From Trichomonas vaginalis G3 (Eukaryota; Parabasalia; Trichomonadida; Trichomonadidae), in NCBI RefSeq assembly GCF_026262505.1, contig NC_067206.1, forward strand, positions 11,055,507 to 11,119,506: a DNA stretch of 64,000 bases, in the 5' to 3' direction. The first letter of the stretch is position 1. Each line of letters opens with the position of its first letter. The position numbers and the translations under genes are program-made. Shown here one piece after another: positions 29,710-39,782 of the stretch. Below the pieces are notes generated by a model. It was given only the letters and a program-made list of their open reading frames with translations, was not told where the DNA came from and made no database searches.

Positions 29710-30375
29710 TTACTCACAATATTTTTGTACAAAACGACCCCAAACTTTTAACTTCTTTTCTGCAGCTTCAAATGCTATCTTAGCGAGTTCATATTCTCTA
29801 AATTCTCTCTTTAAATCTTCTTGTTCCCATTGGTCTAGTTCGTATGGAGAATCTCTATAACCATAATATATCTCACGTTCATGTTCTAATTGTTTTTCAC
29901 ACATTTTTCCAACTTCTTCTTCGAACAAAGGTTTAGCATTCTCCACTGTATCTTCGAGTTCTTCTTCATCTAACTTCTCATGAACTTTCTTGTCTATGGA
30001 GTCCATAATATCTTTGACATAAAATGCATACTTTACAGAGCACCATTCAGCAACAAAATGAACGAGGTCAGCATGTATGTAAATACCTTTGAATTCATTC
30101 ATAACGCCCTTAGTAAGCTCATAAAATGCTTGTTTTGAGGTTGAGCCACTTTTGGCTCGACCGTATTCTTTCAACCAAAACTCAAGAATTTCCTGCATTT
30201 TAGCACTATTGAGAAATCTGTTTAAATGGTTTAACTTTCCTGCTTCTCTCGCCATCTTTGTTGCATTAATGTAACCATCCTTGTCTCTACGTAAGACTTC
30301 AATACCATTATAAGTGCCTTTTGTGAATGTTTCACCATTAGATTTGTTCGTGAATGTTTTTGCTTCGACTGACAT
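29710..30375 (-). CDS. KilA-N domain protein (221 aa)
   Basis: ATG at 30375 (MSVEAKTFTNKSNGE); the frame extends further only to a TTG. Residues ~20-125 match the KilA-N DNA-binding domain of large DNA viruses and phages: GIEVLRRDKDGYINATKMAR, LNRFLNSAKMQEIL and GIYIHADLVHFVAEWCS followed by KYAFYVKDIMDSI. The C-terminal ~90 residues are acidic coiled coil (EEELEDTVENAKPLFEEE, AFEAAEKKLKVWGRF). KilA-N proteins bind DNA and often regulate viral genes. It lies between the integrase and the 321-aa protein. It looks whole. Confidence 0.9.
   Translation of the reverse strand: MSVEAKTFTNKSNGETFTKGTYNGIEVLRRDKDGYINATKMAREAGKLNHLNRFLNSAKMQEILEFWLKEYGRAKSGSTSKQAFYELTKGVMNEFKGIYIHADLVHFVAEWCSVKYAFYVKDIMDSIDKKVHEKLDEEELEDTVENAKPLFEEEVGKMCEKQLEHEREIYYGYRDSPYELDQWEQEDLKREFREYELAKIAFEAAEKKLKVWGRFVQKYCE
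30139..30162. repeat. single large hairpin inside KilA-N gene
   Basis: GGTTGAGCCA-CTTT-TGGCTCGACC: a 10-bp stem with one mismatched pair. It encodes GRAKSGSTS in the KilA-N protein. Perhaps a variant of the double-hairpin family. Confidence 0.55.
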
Positions 30376-30462
30376 TTCTGTTCTTACATACAAAATAAAA
30401 AAATATTTTATAAAAAATTAGCGTTATTTTTTCTATCTTAAGGAAATTCACGAAAATTCAAG

Positions 30463-30510
30463 AGGTGAAAAAAGAGGTGAAAAAACGGGTGACATCTCAC
30501 CTCTTCACCT
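30463..30510. repeat. GGTGA palindromic array 5
   Basis: AGGTGAAAAAAGAGGTGAAA then CGGGTGACATCTCACC and TCTTCACCT, upstream of the KilA-N gene; ~50 bp of flank shared with array 4. Confidence 0.8.
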
Positions 30511-30598
30511 AAACATTATTTTTGGTGTAAATTTATGAAAACATTAATAATTTCATGACTGTTCTCATTCATGTCTGATTTACATCCAACGAAAAAGT

Positions 30599-31684
30599 TT
30601 AGAAGAATTTTCTTATTCTTTCTGGCATGTTTTTATCTTTCCAGTACTCCCGCTCTAATGGTCCCAGATGAGTTGGTTTAAATTCTCTCAAGTTCTTAGA
30701 TGGTATAACATCTTCAACGCCTCCTTCATATCTTACTTTATAAGTGTCATCGTTTGTGTTATAGCCAAGTATTTCAATAACCACTCCTCGCTTTGCTTCG
30801 TCAATGGTTTCAGCAAGTTTGCCATTACTACTTTCAACTAACTTATGTCGAGGGTAAAACGCTATGGAGTCGTCAGCAGCTTTTATAAGATATCCATTAC
30901 CTTGCGTAGAGTCTACGATATAATAGTTTCTACTTAACCTTAAACGTTTCTTTGTCAATGGTTTGTCGTCAAGAACTACACGAACTTTTGTACCAGGAAT
31001 GAGGGTAAATTGTGTTGAATTTCTGATATTTTGTGTTTGGCTTCGTTTCTTTTGTATATACTTTTCTTCTTGTTGTTGTGTCATTGAATTTGGTGTATGT
31101 CCTGTTGTAGAATGTGTTGAGGAATTATATACTTCGAGAAAATGTTTCATTGTTTCTTCGGTAAAGTCTCGCTCTTGATTTAAATCTCTGAGAGTCCTTA
31201 TGAAGCGGTTTATGATGCCGAGTATGTTATGGTTATGGTCTTCAGTAGTGTAGTGAGTTATGTTATGCTTAATGAGAAAATCTGTGATTTCATTGCTGAG
31301 GTATGCACTGTCTTGGTCTGATGTTAAAGTACTTGGGTTATGTTCTGCTACAAACTTTTGTAAAACTCTTAACACTTCATGAGTTCCTTTATTCCTCATT
31401 GGATATGCATATGCTTTACGAGTGTTAACATTAATGAAGATGAGGAATGGTTTATGTCTTCCTTTTCTGCTTTGAATGAGAGTGTCAAATTGGTATGCGT
31501 CAGGAGTGTTGGAGTAAATTGGTAAAAAGTAGTCGTAAGGGTTTATTTTTGTTTGATGTACAACATTTTTGTCAAAGAACCTTTTCACTTCAACTCTGTT
31601 AGTAAATCCCCAACTCTTTGCAGCTTCATTGAATTTCTTAAATGACCTCCATGGATGTTGTTCGAATACTTCTTTCAAGCTCAT
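30599..31684 (-). CDS. retroviral-type (DDE) integrase of inner element (361 aa)
   Basis: ATG at 31684. N-terminal ~55 residues are a helical zinc-less head. The catalytic core (~60-200) shows the first Asp in PDAYQFDTLIQSR, the second in LTSDQDSAYLS, and the later NRFIRTLRDL helix followed by SSTHSTTGHTPNSM, which is typical of Polinton and retroviral integrases. A C-terminal SH3/chromo-like tail reads VIEILGYNTNDDTYKVRYEG. The enzyme would insert the element with 6-bp duplications, as seen here. It looks whole. Distantly related to the outer element's integrase at 50681. Confidence 0.88.
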   Translation of the reverse strand: MSLKEVFEQHPWRSFKKFNEAAKSWGFTNRVEVKRFFDKNVVHQTKINPYDYFLPIYSNTPDAYQFDTLIQSRKGRHKPFLIFINVNTRKAYAYPMRNKGTHEVLRVLQKFVAEHNPSTLTSDQDSAYLSNEITDFLIKHNITHYTTEDHNHNILGIINRFIRTLRDLNQERDFTEETMKHFLEVYNSSTHSTTGHTPNSMTQQQEEKYIQKKRSQTQNIRNSTQFTLIPGTKVRVVLDDKPLTKKRLRLSRNYYIVDSTQGNGYLIKAADDSIAFYPRHKLVESSNGKLAETIDEAKRGVVIEILGYNTNDDTYKVRYEGGVEDVIPSKNLREFKPTHLGPLEREYWKDKNMPERIRKFF

Positions 31685-31703
31685 TTATGTAAAGTTAAAG
31701 ATT

Positions 31704-33965
31704 TTAACCAACTCGTATCCAAGCGTGCATTGTTATATAAGGAGGCATATAATCTTTTCCATTACCTGCTGGGTCTGTAATACCAGCTACAACATGTGTA
31801 TGATTTCCTGCAGTTCCACAGAAAATACCTGTGCTAACATCTTTGGGGTCAGTTGTGATATCATATCTATGCATTCCCTGTCTATCCGAACCCGCTGCAA
31901 GATTTGTATAACCTCTTTTTGTTATTGAATGTGAATGGTTTCCTTCCACAGATGTTCTTCCACTGAACCTATGCATATGTGAAGGAAGGTTTTCAATACC
32001 TATTTTCTTTGAACCTCCCATCTTCATTGACTGAGTATTAGTGTAGAATGGAAAACTGTCAACTATTTCATACCATCTACCACCAAATAAAGTGTTTGGA
32101 TTTATTGGATTCATAGACGTATAAACAGCTCCTATAGGATATATTAAATCATATATGCTCATAACTCTATAAACATATTCTAAAGAACTTATGTCATTAA
32201 ATACCATTTGGAATGTATCTCCCGGATGAAATGTTGCATTTGTTCCACTTTTATAATGTAATGTTAGTTCAATAGAATTATCCAAGAAAAATTCAAAAGT
32301 ATCTGGTTGAAGACCTCTAACAAATTCAAATGGAGTTGCTGGTTCACCATTTATAATTTCTGTTGTAAATGTCATTGTATCTGGTTTCGAAAATTTCTTT
32401 GATAGTTCTTCATCTACATAAGTTTTGTCGGCTTTACTGTCTAACATTGCTGGTAGTTCATGTGTTTCAAAGTTTCTGACATGACCTTCGATATTCATAC
32501 ATTTACTATTTAAGGAGTTTAGTGTATCTTTTACGCTTGTACTTGGATTCTCTAAAGGTGCACTTGAACCAAGGTCAAAGTTCAATATTATGTCGTCTGC
32601 TCTAACAGTAGTGAAGGATTTATGTGTATGGTTCTTGTCGGCTTTCTTATCATATAAATCTTGAGCAGTGAATTTAACATTATTTTCATCCTCCATGACA
32701 TAAACATTTCTACATCTAATGTATTTCATCGTCGTTATGTTTTCCTCCGATGTTAAACCTTGTGGAAAGTTAGGAGGTTTCCAATATAATGCATCCCCAC
32801 CAGTTCCTTCAACCGTTCCTTCAATACTTTCTATACCAACAGTTGTGAAGAAATCATGTGTATGGTTCTTATCTGCTTTCTTATCTAACATTGCTGGTAG
32901 TTCATGTGTTTCAAAGTTTCTGACATGACCTTCGATATTCATACATTTACTATTTAAGGAGTTTAGTGTATCTTTTACGCTTGTACTTGGATTCTCTAAA
33001 GGTGCACTTGAACCAAGGTCAAAGTTCAATATTATGTCGTCTGCTCTAACAGTAGTGAAGGATTTATGTGTATGGTTCTTGTCGGCTTTACTGTCTAAAG
33101 AAGTTTGAAGTTCATTTATATCGGAGATGTTGTGTTTATGAGATTTCAAAACTTTGTTCATTGCGTCAAGTTCATCTTTGTCAGCTTTACTTTTAATAGC
33201 ATCTTCAAACGTTATTTTTGACTTAACTCTCAAAGTAAATCTTGGTTCAACTAATACACCATTAACATTGAAAGTAGAGGCATAAATTTCACCGGTATAA
33301 CCAAATGCTTCTGGTGCTTTAGCTACATCATACTGTACAGTACAGCTTATGTCATAACCTTTAGCACGAATGTATTTATATCTTCTTTCATTAACATTTT
33401 TTGTCTTCGCTTCATCACTTCGTGTTAAATATCCATGGTAGTCCGTTATAATCTGTTCGTCTGAAGTTATATAATGAACGTGGTTCTTGTCCGCTTTTTC
33501 GGCTAATTTCTCATTAACATCATTCACTTCTAATTCAACTCTTCCGCCAGAACTCTTATTATCATTAATCTTTTTCATTAATTCGGTAATTACGTCATAA
33601 AGACTATATTCTGTTTTCGGTTTTGTAAATAATGAGTCAAAATTTCTTTTCATCATTACATCGCTGACATTAATGATATCACCAATTCCTTTTTCATTTA
33701 TTCTCTTCATTAATTCTGCAATAATGACGAATATATAATCTGTTAATTTATTCTCTTCATCGAGGGTTATAGAATGTTTTGAAATTGAATCATTAACTCC
33801 TCTAAATAAATCAATAACTTCAGGATACACGTTTTTAATGTCTTGAATAACCCGACCAGTATCCTCGCCACTATGTGGCTCTGAGCCCGTTGGGCTCTGT
33901 TGTTCATGTTCTTCGTTCCCGTCGTTACGTGGTTTTATATCTCTAACCATCATCAACGCAGCCAT
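31704..33965 (-). CDS. phage tail-collar-like fibre protein of inner element (753 aa)
   Basis: ATG at 33965 (MAALMMVRD). A long shaft contains repeated KADKNHTHKSFTTV / KADKNHTHDFFTTV units, as in phage side-fibre shafts. The last ~150 residues form a collar/receptor-binding tip: YPIGAVYTSMNPINPNTLF, GGSKKIGIENLPSHMH, GNHSHSI, GNHTHVVAGI and DYMPPYITMHAWIRVG, with paired His motifs that in phage fibres bind metal. The fibre of the outer element (47444) ends in the same way. A ~200-bp internal duplication (32441/32885) gives two identical shaft segments. It looks whole; expected role is virion attachment. Confidence 0.88.
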   Translation of the reverse strand: MAALMMVRDIKPRNDGNEEHEQQSPTGSEPHSGEDTGRVIQDIKNVYPEVIDLFRGVNDSISKHSITLDEENKLTDYIFVIIAELMKRINEKGIGDIINVSDVMMKRNFDSLFTKPKTEYSLYDVITELMKKINDNKSSGGRVELEVNDVNEKLAEKADKNHVHYITSDEQIITDYHGYLTRSDEAKTKNVNERRYKYIRAKGYDISCTVQYDVAKAPEAFGYTGEIYASTFNVNGVLVEPRFTLRVKSKITFEDAIKSKADKDELDAMNKVLKSHKHNISDINELQTSLDSKADKNHTHKSFTTVRADDIILNFDLGSSAPLENPSTSVKDTLNSLNSKCMNIEGHVRNFETHELPAMLDKKADKNHTHDFFTTVGIESIEGTVEGTGGDALYWKPPNFPQGLTSEENITTMKYIRCRNVYVMEDENNVKFTAQDLYDKKADKNHTHKSFTTVRADDIILNFDLGSSAPLENPSTSVKDTLNSLNSKCMNIEGHVRNFETHELPAMLDSKADKTYVDEELSKKFSKPDTMTFTTEIINGEPATPFEFVRGLQPDTFEFFLDNSIELTLHYKSGTNATFHPGDTFQMVFNDISSLEYVYRVMSIYDLIYPIGAVYTSMNPINPNTLFGGRWYEIVDSFPFYTNTQSMKMGGSKKIGIENLPSHMHRFSGRTSVEGNHSHSITKRGYTNLAAGSDRQGMHRYDITTDPKDVSTGIFCGTAGNHTHVVAGITDPAGNGKDYMPPYITMHAWIRVG
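32441..33088. repeat. internal direct duplication in fibre gene (period 444 bp)
   Basis: About 200 bp from CTAACATTGCTGGTAGTTCA recur without visible change at 32441-32644 and 32885-33088, inside the shaft. It lengthens the fibre in frame and points to recent gene conversion or duplication. Confidence 0.85.
33867..33897. repeat. double hairpin element inside fibre gene
   Basis: GCCAC-TAT-GTGGC then GAGCCC-GTT-GGGCTC. On the coding strand it gives QQSPTGSEPHSGED near the fibre N-terminus. Confidence 0.85.
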
Positions 33966-34572
33966 AACCGGAGGGTTTGTTGCTACCTGTTCGAAAATCC
34001 GTCCGTTATGTATGGTATATCTAAATAATTTCTTTGTGTTTGTTAAAACATTTGAAACAAGTCTTTTAAACCATCTACAAAATTTCCTGTTTCACCTAAT
34101 GTTCTTGCAGCATTTACAAGCTCACCCATTCCCGCTTTTGACCCAAAAACGTCCATATTGCATTTATTTCACTCTGTATAGTTGTCCATTCAGCGAAACT
34201 AACACCCGCATTCGCTAAGCTGAAAATGAAATTCAGTGGATCGAACTTAATTCCACCTTCTTTTTCAATTTCAACGAACTCACTAACATGAGATTTTAAA
34301 TATTCTTTCGTTAAAATTGTTTTCCCCGATGTTATGTCATTAACGAAACTATCACCGTCAAAAGTTAACGAATTCAATTTCGTCGTTGATGCTTTTATTT
34401 CATACACCGCTTTATCGATAGTTTTTTGGCTCACCTTCTTTAGAAGCATATGAAACATTAATGAATGAATTATATGTATTCGTGAATGAGTTAAAATCAA
34501 TGATTTTCATTAATGACGCCTTTAATGATTCATTAACTGTTGAATCCCTTAAAGTAATTAATGAACTGTCGT

Positions 34573-34606
34573 GGGCTTCGCCCTGGTCGCTTCGGTCTGA
34601 AAGACC
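34573..34606. repeat. double hairpin element
   Basis: GGGC-TTC-GCCC then GGTCT-GAA-AGACC (plus reading), inside coding matter; minus strand gives LSDRSDQGEAHD. Adjacent to another copy at 34611. Confidence 0.85.
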
Positions 34607-34610
34607 TTCA

Positions 34611-34634
34611 GGACTCAAAGAGTCCGTTTGCGAC
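34611..34634. repeat. double hairpin element
   Basis: GGACTC-AAA-GAGTCC followed by CGTTTGCGAC. Minus strand gives KSQTDSLSPE, like KSQTAGTLSH from the copy at 55373 in the outer element. Confidence 0.8.
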
Positions 34635-35226
34635 TTTATGAAAGGTACACTGCAAACCGTCGAGTTTGGATCAAATGCTGTAGTTGGTGCAGGAATATTA
34701 ATGATATAAGTCATTAAATCATTAAGTGACGTAAATAATGTTGTCGTTTTTGATTTAATTTCTTTAGCATCTTATATATGGTAATTTATTTCTGTAGTTT
34801 CTGAATTAAAGATATTCGCTAAAATGTTTTGTAAACTGTTTTGAACAGCAGTATAAACCGTTGAATCCGGAACTCTTACGATTTCACCATCCTTATATAA
34901 AAGGCATTGTACATGACGTAGTGCTTGGGTCAAATCTTTCGGGATTATAATTCAACATATATTCTAATGCTTCATATACAGACTTATAAACAGTTGTGTC
35001 GTTCTTCATGACAACTTCACCATTTACAATGAATGGCATTGTACATGGAGTTTAAAATAGGTCAAACTTTTCATAGTCCTTCCATGTTATGTATTTCTCG
35101 GTATTTCCATCACTGTAACAATATATTTGTCAGTAAGTGTGAGAGAGTATTGACCAAAATATAAACGTTTAGCTCTGTCAGCTTCATACGCATATGCAGC
35201 AATAGTCATATTTTAATGAGAATAAA

Positions 35227-36003
35227 ATGTTGTTCTATTTGCAAAGTACAGACCCAAACGAATACGGAACAGTAAAGCTACAAACAAACTTAGGTCTTCA
35301 GAATGAAGCGCTTGCTTTCAGAATGGTTGACTTCAATACTATCGCAACTTTTGTCATAACAGATGAAACAGATTTCATGGAGTTTGAAATAGATGGAAAG
35401 AAGCATGAAATAAGATTTCACAATAATGTAGAATATAAGATGGAAACATTAGCTGGAGTGTTAAATGCGCTCATAAATACTACAATAAACAAGGATAACG
35501 AAGAAAACTTAATGAATGTTAAACTTATTGCAGGAGTTTTGAAGTTCAGTTATGCGAAGGAGTTTAAGATAACACGAATGAGTCATAGAGTTCAATTGCT
35601 TCTGGGAGCATACCATATGACATTTCCTTTGAAAAGTATTGACAAAACGATTGAGATGAAATCTGTTCCATACGTATGTTATGGCAATTGTTTATACATT
35701 GAGTCAAAAATAGCTAATGTCACAGGTATTTCAGGAGTTAATAGTAAAGGTTCAGTAGAATATAAATCCTTCTGTTATGAAGTAAATTCAATGTTCATTC
35801 CAAACGTTCCTGTCATAGCAACTCATTTAGGTAAATGGGTTCGCATTTGTCCTCATAATTTGAAAGACATGCAATTCAGACTAGTTGACTTTCAAGGAGA
35901 GCCTGTAGAACTGAAGGCACCAGTGCGAATGACTGTTGAAGTTGACTTTTTAGAAAATATTAAATGCAACAGCTTACAAGAGAACTCAGAGCTAAAAATA
36001 TAA
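35227..36003 (+). CDS. minor capsid-like protein (258 aa)
   Basis: ATG at 35227 (MLFYLQSTDPNEYGTVKLQT). Beta-rich, with HEIRFHNNVEYKMETLAGVL and a KITRMSHRVQLLLGAYH block; the C-terminal QFRLVDFQGEPVELKAPVRM is typical of penton or minor capsid proteins of Polintons and related viruses. The same style recurs at 21768, 38159 and in the outer element before its fibre gene. It looks whole. Penton-type role is inferred from position and style, not proven. Confidence 0.55.
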   Translation: MLFYLQSTDPNEYGTVKLQTNLGLQNEALAFRMVDFNTIATFVITDETDFMEFEIDGKKHEIRFHNNVEYKMETLAGVLNALINTTINKDNEENLMNVKLIAGVLKFSYAKEFKITRMSHRVQLLLGAYHMTFPLKSIDKTIEMKSVPYVCYGNCLYIESKIANVTGISGVNSKGSVEYKSFCYEVNSMFIPNVPVIATHLGKWVRICPHNLKDMQFRLVDFQGEPVELKAPVRMTVEVDFLENIKCNSLQENSELKI

Positions 36004-36308
36004 AGTATGAATGTTATGTATTAGGTCATGAACTTTGGTTATTGCTGTTTGATGAAACAAATGAGTTAGTTATGTCAGTCAAGAGAACAGAAAAAGGCGT
36101 CAAAGGCGCCGAGCGCAAAGCGCTATATTGTGTTAGTGAAAACTGCACCAAGTCAATAAGATTAGGTTTGCATTATGAAGATGAGTTCGATACTGTTGAA
36201 GAAGTTTTGATAGATATTACAAATTGCTTTAATTTACTAAAACATATTTCAAACAAAGCTTATATTCTGTTGAAAGTTTTGTATACTCGTTCGAATATTT
36301 ATACTTAA
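35964..36308 (+). CDS. small protein overlapping the previous gene (114 aa)
   Basis: ATG at 35964, overlapping the end of the minor capsid-like gene by 40 bp in another frame, as in compact viral genomes. Reads MQQLTRELRAKNIKYECYVL, HELWLLLFDETNELVMSV. A double hairpin supplies KGVKGAERKAL. Unknown family. Confidence 0.45.
   Translation: MQQLTRELRAKNIKYECYVLGHELWLLLFDETNELVMSVKRTEKGVKGAERKALYCVSENCTKSIRLGLHYEDEFDTVEEVLIDITNCFNLLKHISNKAYILLKVLYTRSNIYT
36096..36124. repeat. double hairpin element inside 114-aa gene
   Basis: GGCGT-CAAAG-GCGCC (one G-T pair) then AGCGC-AAA-GCGCT. Encodes KGVKGAERKAL in frame. Confidence 0.85.
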
Positions 36309-36820
36309 ACTCAACTCCTGTAGTTCCTGGTGTTTCAATGATGCGGATGTTACCTATTTTCATGAATGGTGGCGTTTGACCACAGCATTCGATTTCAGGG
36401 TCGAGATAGTCAATGACACATTGTTTCCCTGTTATTCGTGATATAACATTTTCAAGGTCCTCCTTTGTTAGAATTATTTGGTTCTTACTTATAAGATTTG
36501 TCAAAGCTTCTTATCGTCTTTGAGTAAAATTGTTTGGTATAACTGAAGAAGGTAATGGTCTACGTTATCTGAAGGATTTTTTGAACATTTGTGTAGGATT
36601 GTCGTTGGCTTCTCTTGAAAGAATTTGTCCAGTGGTGATACTCTAACTTAACATCTGATGTAGCGTTAGCGTTTGAAGCTGAGTTTAAATTCACGGATTT
36701 TCAGCTCTGGTTCTGGTTCTTTCAAACACTCTGAACTATAGTTCTTTATGACAATATTGTTTGTCGTTCGTGAGTCAACATTTGATGTTGGTTCAATTGG
36801 AACATTTAATCGGCACAGCT
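36229..36820 (-). pseudogene. small CCG-motif protein (broken part)
   Basis: Minus-strand coding matter with DPEIECCGQTPPF, then IETPGTTGVEFKYKYSNEY. The outer element has a related piece in its minor-protein block (DDEVSCCGTVAK; ISKNGTTAELHLTYNDIY), so this is a conserved Polinton gene of unknown role. Broken. Confidence 0.4.
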
Positions 36821-36822
36821 AG

Positions 36823-37248
36823 ATGGATTTGCTTCTCATTTCATATAGAATAAAAACCTTTTATATGTATGAAATGAACAATATACTCGACAAGGGTTTG
36901 AATGTAAAGCTAACGAATGAAATATTGTTGAATTCACTGAGACAGGAGCTGTGTTATAAAGATGTAGAACTACTGAACAAAAGAGCTAAGGGAAGAAGCA
37001 GGAACATGAACAAAGGGTGGAAGCCTATAAAAATTTATGTCAATGATGGCTCAGGAGGTTCAAACATAAAGTATGCAAAAGTTATAGAGTTTATGCTCTC
37101 AAGGGAGAGAAGCCTTCATTTAAGAACAGCTATTCTAACACATATCCTCAAAAGCTAACGGATGGGGAAGTGGATGATATGAATGACAGCAAAATATTAA
37201 CAGAAATGGCGACAGAGATGCATGGAATTTGTTTACCATCAGTCAATT
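36823..37248 (+). pseudogene. unknown inner-element protein (broken part)
   Basis: ATG at 36823; MYEMNNILDKGLNVKLTNEI, KRAKGRSRNMNKGWKPIKIY. Basic, possibly nucleic-acid-binding or a virion protease relative, but no catalytic pattern is visible. Broken. Confidence 0.3.
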
Positions 37249-37419
37249 GAAGGTTAAACTTTAAAACAATGTTGGTCGTTCCCATGGAATATTTTGACTT
37301 TAATGGTATTAGTCATATGAATCTCAAGGTATGAACGAGGAGAGATGAGAGACTTAATATGCTTCCCAAATTTCTTCAAAAGGTAATGTTATACTGACTG
37401 TTTCCAAATGAGTTCAATA

Positions 37420-38142
37420 TCATAGCGTGAAGAAACCTTGAAAGATAACGAAGTCAGTTATGAGACGTTTTATGTTTAAAGCAAGGAAACGCCATGTTTG
37501 CATAAGTATTGCTACAGTTAAGTGGTAATGTCTGACTTTAGTTATGATGTTAGCTAATGGTAGTCTGCTTTTGACACTAAACCTTTTCCGGCGAAGTTCG
37601 TCACAAACGAGCAGAGTGTTTGAAGGATACTTTTTGAAGGGGTATTTTGAAAGTTTTGATAGAATGTAGTTTGTCAGTCGTTCATATCGTAAACTCCTGA
37701 GTATTGACGTAAGTGTGTGTTTGTCAATAATTCTTTCCATCTCCTCAGAAGTCTTTTGCATTCCTGACTGTATGAACTTACAATAGCATAATATTTTCTC
37801 TTACGTCGAATGTAACGTTGAAGAAATTCAATGAGTTCGCTATCTGGAACTTTAACGACAGAGGCTTGAACTTTTGACATAAATGTTTTCGCTGTTGAGT
37901 CCATAGAGTCTGAAGTTGCTGATATAATGATTTGGTCATATAGAGTCGTTTCCTAAACGCTCTGTTATGAGTATATGACGAATGAGGTTAAATGTCTTAC
38001 CTGAACCCATCTTTCCACAATAGAAATAAACACCATTTGAACAGAACTCATAGTCCTTACTGAAAGGAAGAATGAGAGAAGAGTTAAGTTTGTCTGTAGT
38101 TTCATTCATGTCTTCATCTACGTCATGTATTAAATGCTTCAT
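37420..38142 (-). pseudogene. packaging ATPase of inner element (broken part)
   Basis: Minus-strand start MKHLIHDVDEDMNETTDKLN, then VYFYCGKMGSGKTFNLIRHI, a Walker A loop in the FtsK/HerA-type context of Polinton A32-like packaging ATPases. Later coding pieces contain FLQRYIRRKRKYYAIVSSY and CDELRRKRFSVKSRLPLANI. It would pump DNA into the capsid. Broken, a few breaks. Confidence 0.6.
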
Positions 38143-38158
38143 TTTATCTCCATTAAAA

Positions 38159-39039
38159 ATGCAAGTCAGAAATATTCAGAACATAGCACCGAGTCTAACT
38201 GACAAGAGTATAAAGATATACTATGAACACGTTATGATGAAACCTACCAAAATTCAAGAAAGTCAGTATACTTATGAATATCCAAGACACTGGGTAGAGT
38301 ATGTAGGAGGTGAGAAAGCTATTGAAATCAGACAGGTTCGAAGTATTCCAGCAGGAAGACAATATTATTGAAGAACTTTAATGTTTTGAGTATAATGATG
38401 AAACAAAGAAGCAAGATAGTTTTCCTGTTGCTGTGTATGTGAACCTAGACACAGGAGATGACATGAAAGTTTTTAACACAAAGCTTCAAACGGTAGTGAG
38501 AGAACAACTGACTGCGGAAGGACATCCATTACCTTCAGAAGTTACCATAGCATATAATTTTGAAACAAACTCAATAGATTTTAAAGTCGTCTCTGCAAAG
38601 AAGTCAGGTTTTACATTTAATGAAGCAGATGTATATTCGAATGAAAACTTCAAAGCTATTGCATGGTTAGATAATGACGATTGCTTTAAGAAAATATTTA
38701 AATTCAGTGACTCAAAGATGTCAATAGATGACCTTCGTGGAATGTTACCATCGACGTTTACAGTTGAAGGTTCAGCAGGATTGCTTACAAGATTGTCAAT
38801 TGGTGGTTTGGTCTCGTGAGAACATTGTTATAAAATCCAGTATAAGTGAATTTGCTGAAGAATCTATATTATGTCTTTCAAACTACATGTATTCGCCACC
38901 GAAGCATTATAGTATAACAAACTTTGTCAGTAAGTTTAACATAAGACTTGTCGAACCTTCTTCAATGAAAGATGTTGTGCTACCTAAAGATGGAAAGGAT
39001 GGACTCATTATTGAGATGATTTTAATGCATATTAAATGA
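38159..39039 (+). pseudogene. minor capsid-like protein (broken part)
   Basis: Starts MQVRNIQNIAPSLTDKSIKI divergently from the ATPase. The middle has TVVREQLTAEGHPLPSEVTI, FETNSIDFKVVSAKKSGFTF and STFTVEGSAGLLTRLSIGG, beta-rich as in penton-type proteins. The end has IRLVEPSSMKDVVLPKDGKD. Broken, a few breaks. Confidence 0.4.
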
Positions 39040-39260
39040 GCTTGTTCTTGAAGGTCATTCATGATGAAATAACTGTTGTAGAAGATGTTAGCAATTGTTC
39101 AGACATTTTGAAGCGTATAGATGATATAAGAAAGAAGTTTATGAAGCCGCAACGCGGCGAGGACGAAGTCCATGAGAATGTTTATGTTTCATTGACTTTC
39201 TCCAGTAACGAGAACTTTTATGAGATAATATTGAAGAGAGATGATTTTAATATGGTGTAA
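39036..39260 (+). CDS. small inner-element protein (74 aa)
   Basis: ATG at 39036 overlaps the stop of the preceding frame (ATGA), a tight translational arrangement. Reads MSLFLKVIHDEITVVEDVSN; a double hairpin supplies KPQRGEDEVHE; the end is beta-like (VSLTFSSNENFYEIILKRDD). Unknown role. Confidence 0.45.
   Translation: MSLFLKVIHDEITVVEDVSNCSDILKRIDDIRKKFMKPQRGEDEVHENVYVSLTFSSNENFYEIILKRDDFNMV
39146..39171. repeat. double hairpin element inside 74-aa gene
   Basis: CCGC-AAC-GCGG, then GGAC-GAA-GTCC and ATGA. Encodes KPQRGEDEVHE; compare KPQCGGADAHK at 50520. Confidence 0.87.
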
Positions 39261-39775
39261 ATGGTAGCTTGGGCAGCTTTAGGCGCAATGGGAACAAAAG
39301 CATTAGCATTTGGAGCAAAAGCACTTGGGCTTATGACGCAGTAAATAAAATGAGTGGAGGAAGAGTTTCGAAGACATTAGATGCAAATAAAGGAAAGATT
39401 GGAGGCTGGGTTGCAAAGAAGTTAAGATTAAATAAAATAGGGCTCATAAATAAAGCATCCAATTTGGTTGCGACTGAGTCAGAAAATGCTTTAGGAAAGG
39501 ACGATGAGTTTGCAAAACACGCAAAAGACTTTAATGACCAGATGAAAGGTGAAACAATGCATTTAAATAGAGTCGATGGAACTCTTCCTCCACCAGTAGT
39601 TCTTCCGTATGGTCCCTATGGAATGTATGGAAACCCTTACGAAAGACCATTTGACCCATTGACTGGTGGAAGTAACTGGTATCATTACGGACGAAGAAGA
39701 AAGACAGTCAAGTTGGAGACAGACGTGAAGAAAGCAACTAAAAAGAAACCAAGGAAGAGAGTTATAAAGCAATGA
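39261..39775 (+). pseudogene. Gly/Ala and basic virion-type protein (broken part)
   Basis: Follows the previous gene after its stop. Start MVAWAALGAMGTKALAFGAK is Gly/Ala-rich; the middle has NKGKIGGWVAKKLRLNKIG; a Pro/Tyr/Gly part reads VVLPYGPYGMYGNPYERPFD; the end is strongly basic (KKATKKKPRKRVIKQ). Resembles adenovirus-like core or membrane-active minor proteins. Broken, at least once. Confidence 0.4.
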
Positions 39776-39782
39776 ATTCAAC

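Larger units (their letters stand above)
34030..35210 (-). pseudogene. unknown virion-type proteins (broken block)
   Basis: Minus-strand coding matter upstream of the fibre gene: helical protein with KAVYEIKASTTKLNSLTFDG and LANAGVSFAEWTTIQSEINA, and repeats of a CTMPFIVNGEVV-type unit with KSVYEALEYMLN. Unknown family, perhaps fibre partners. Broken, several breaks. Confidence 0.35.
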
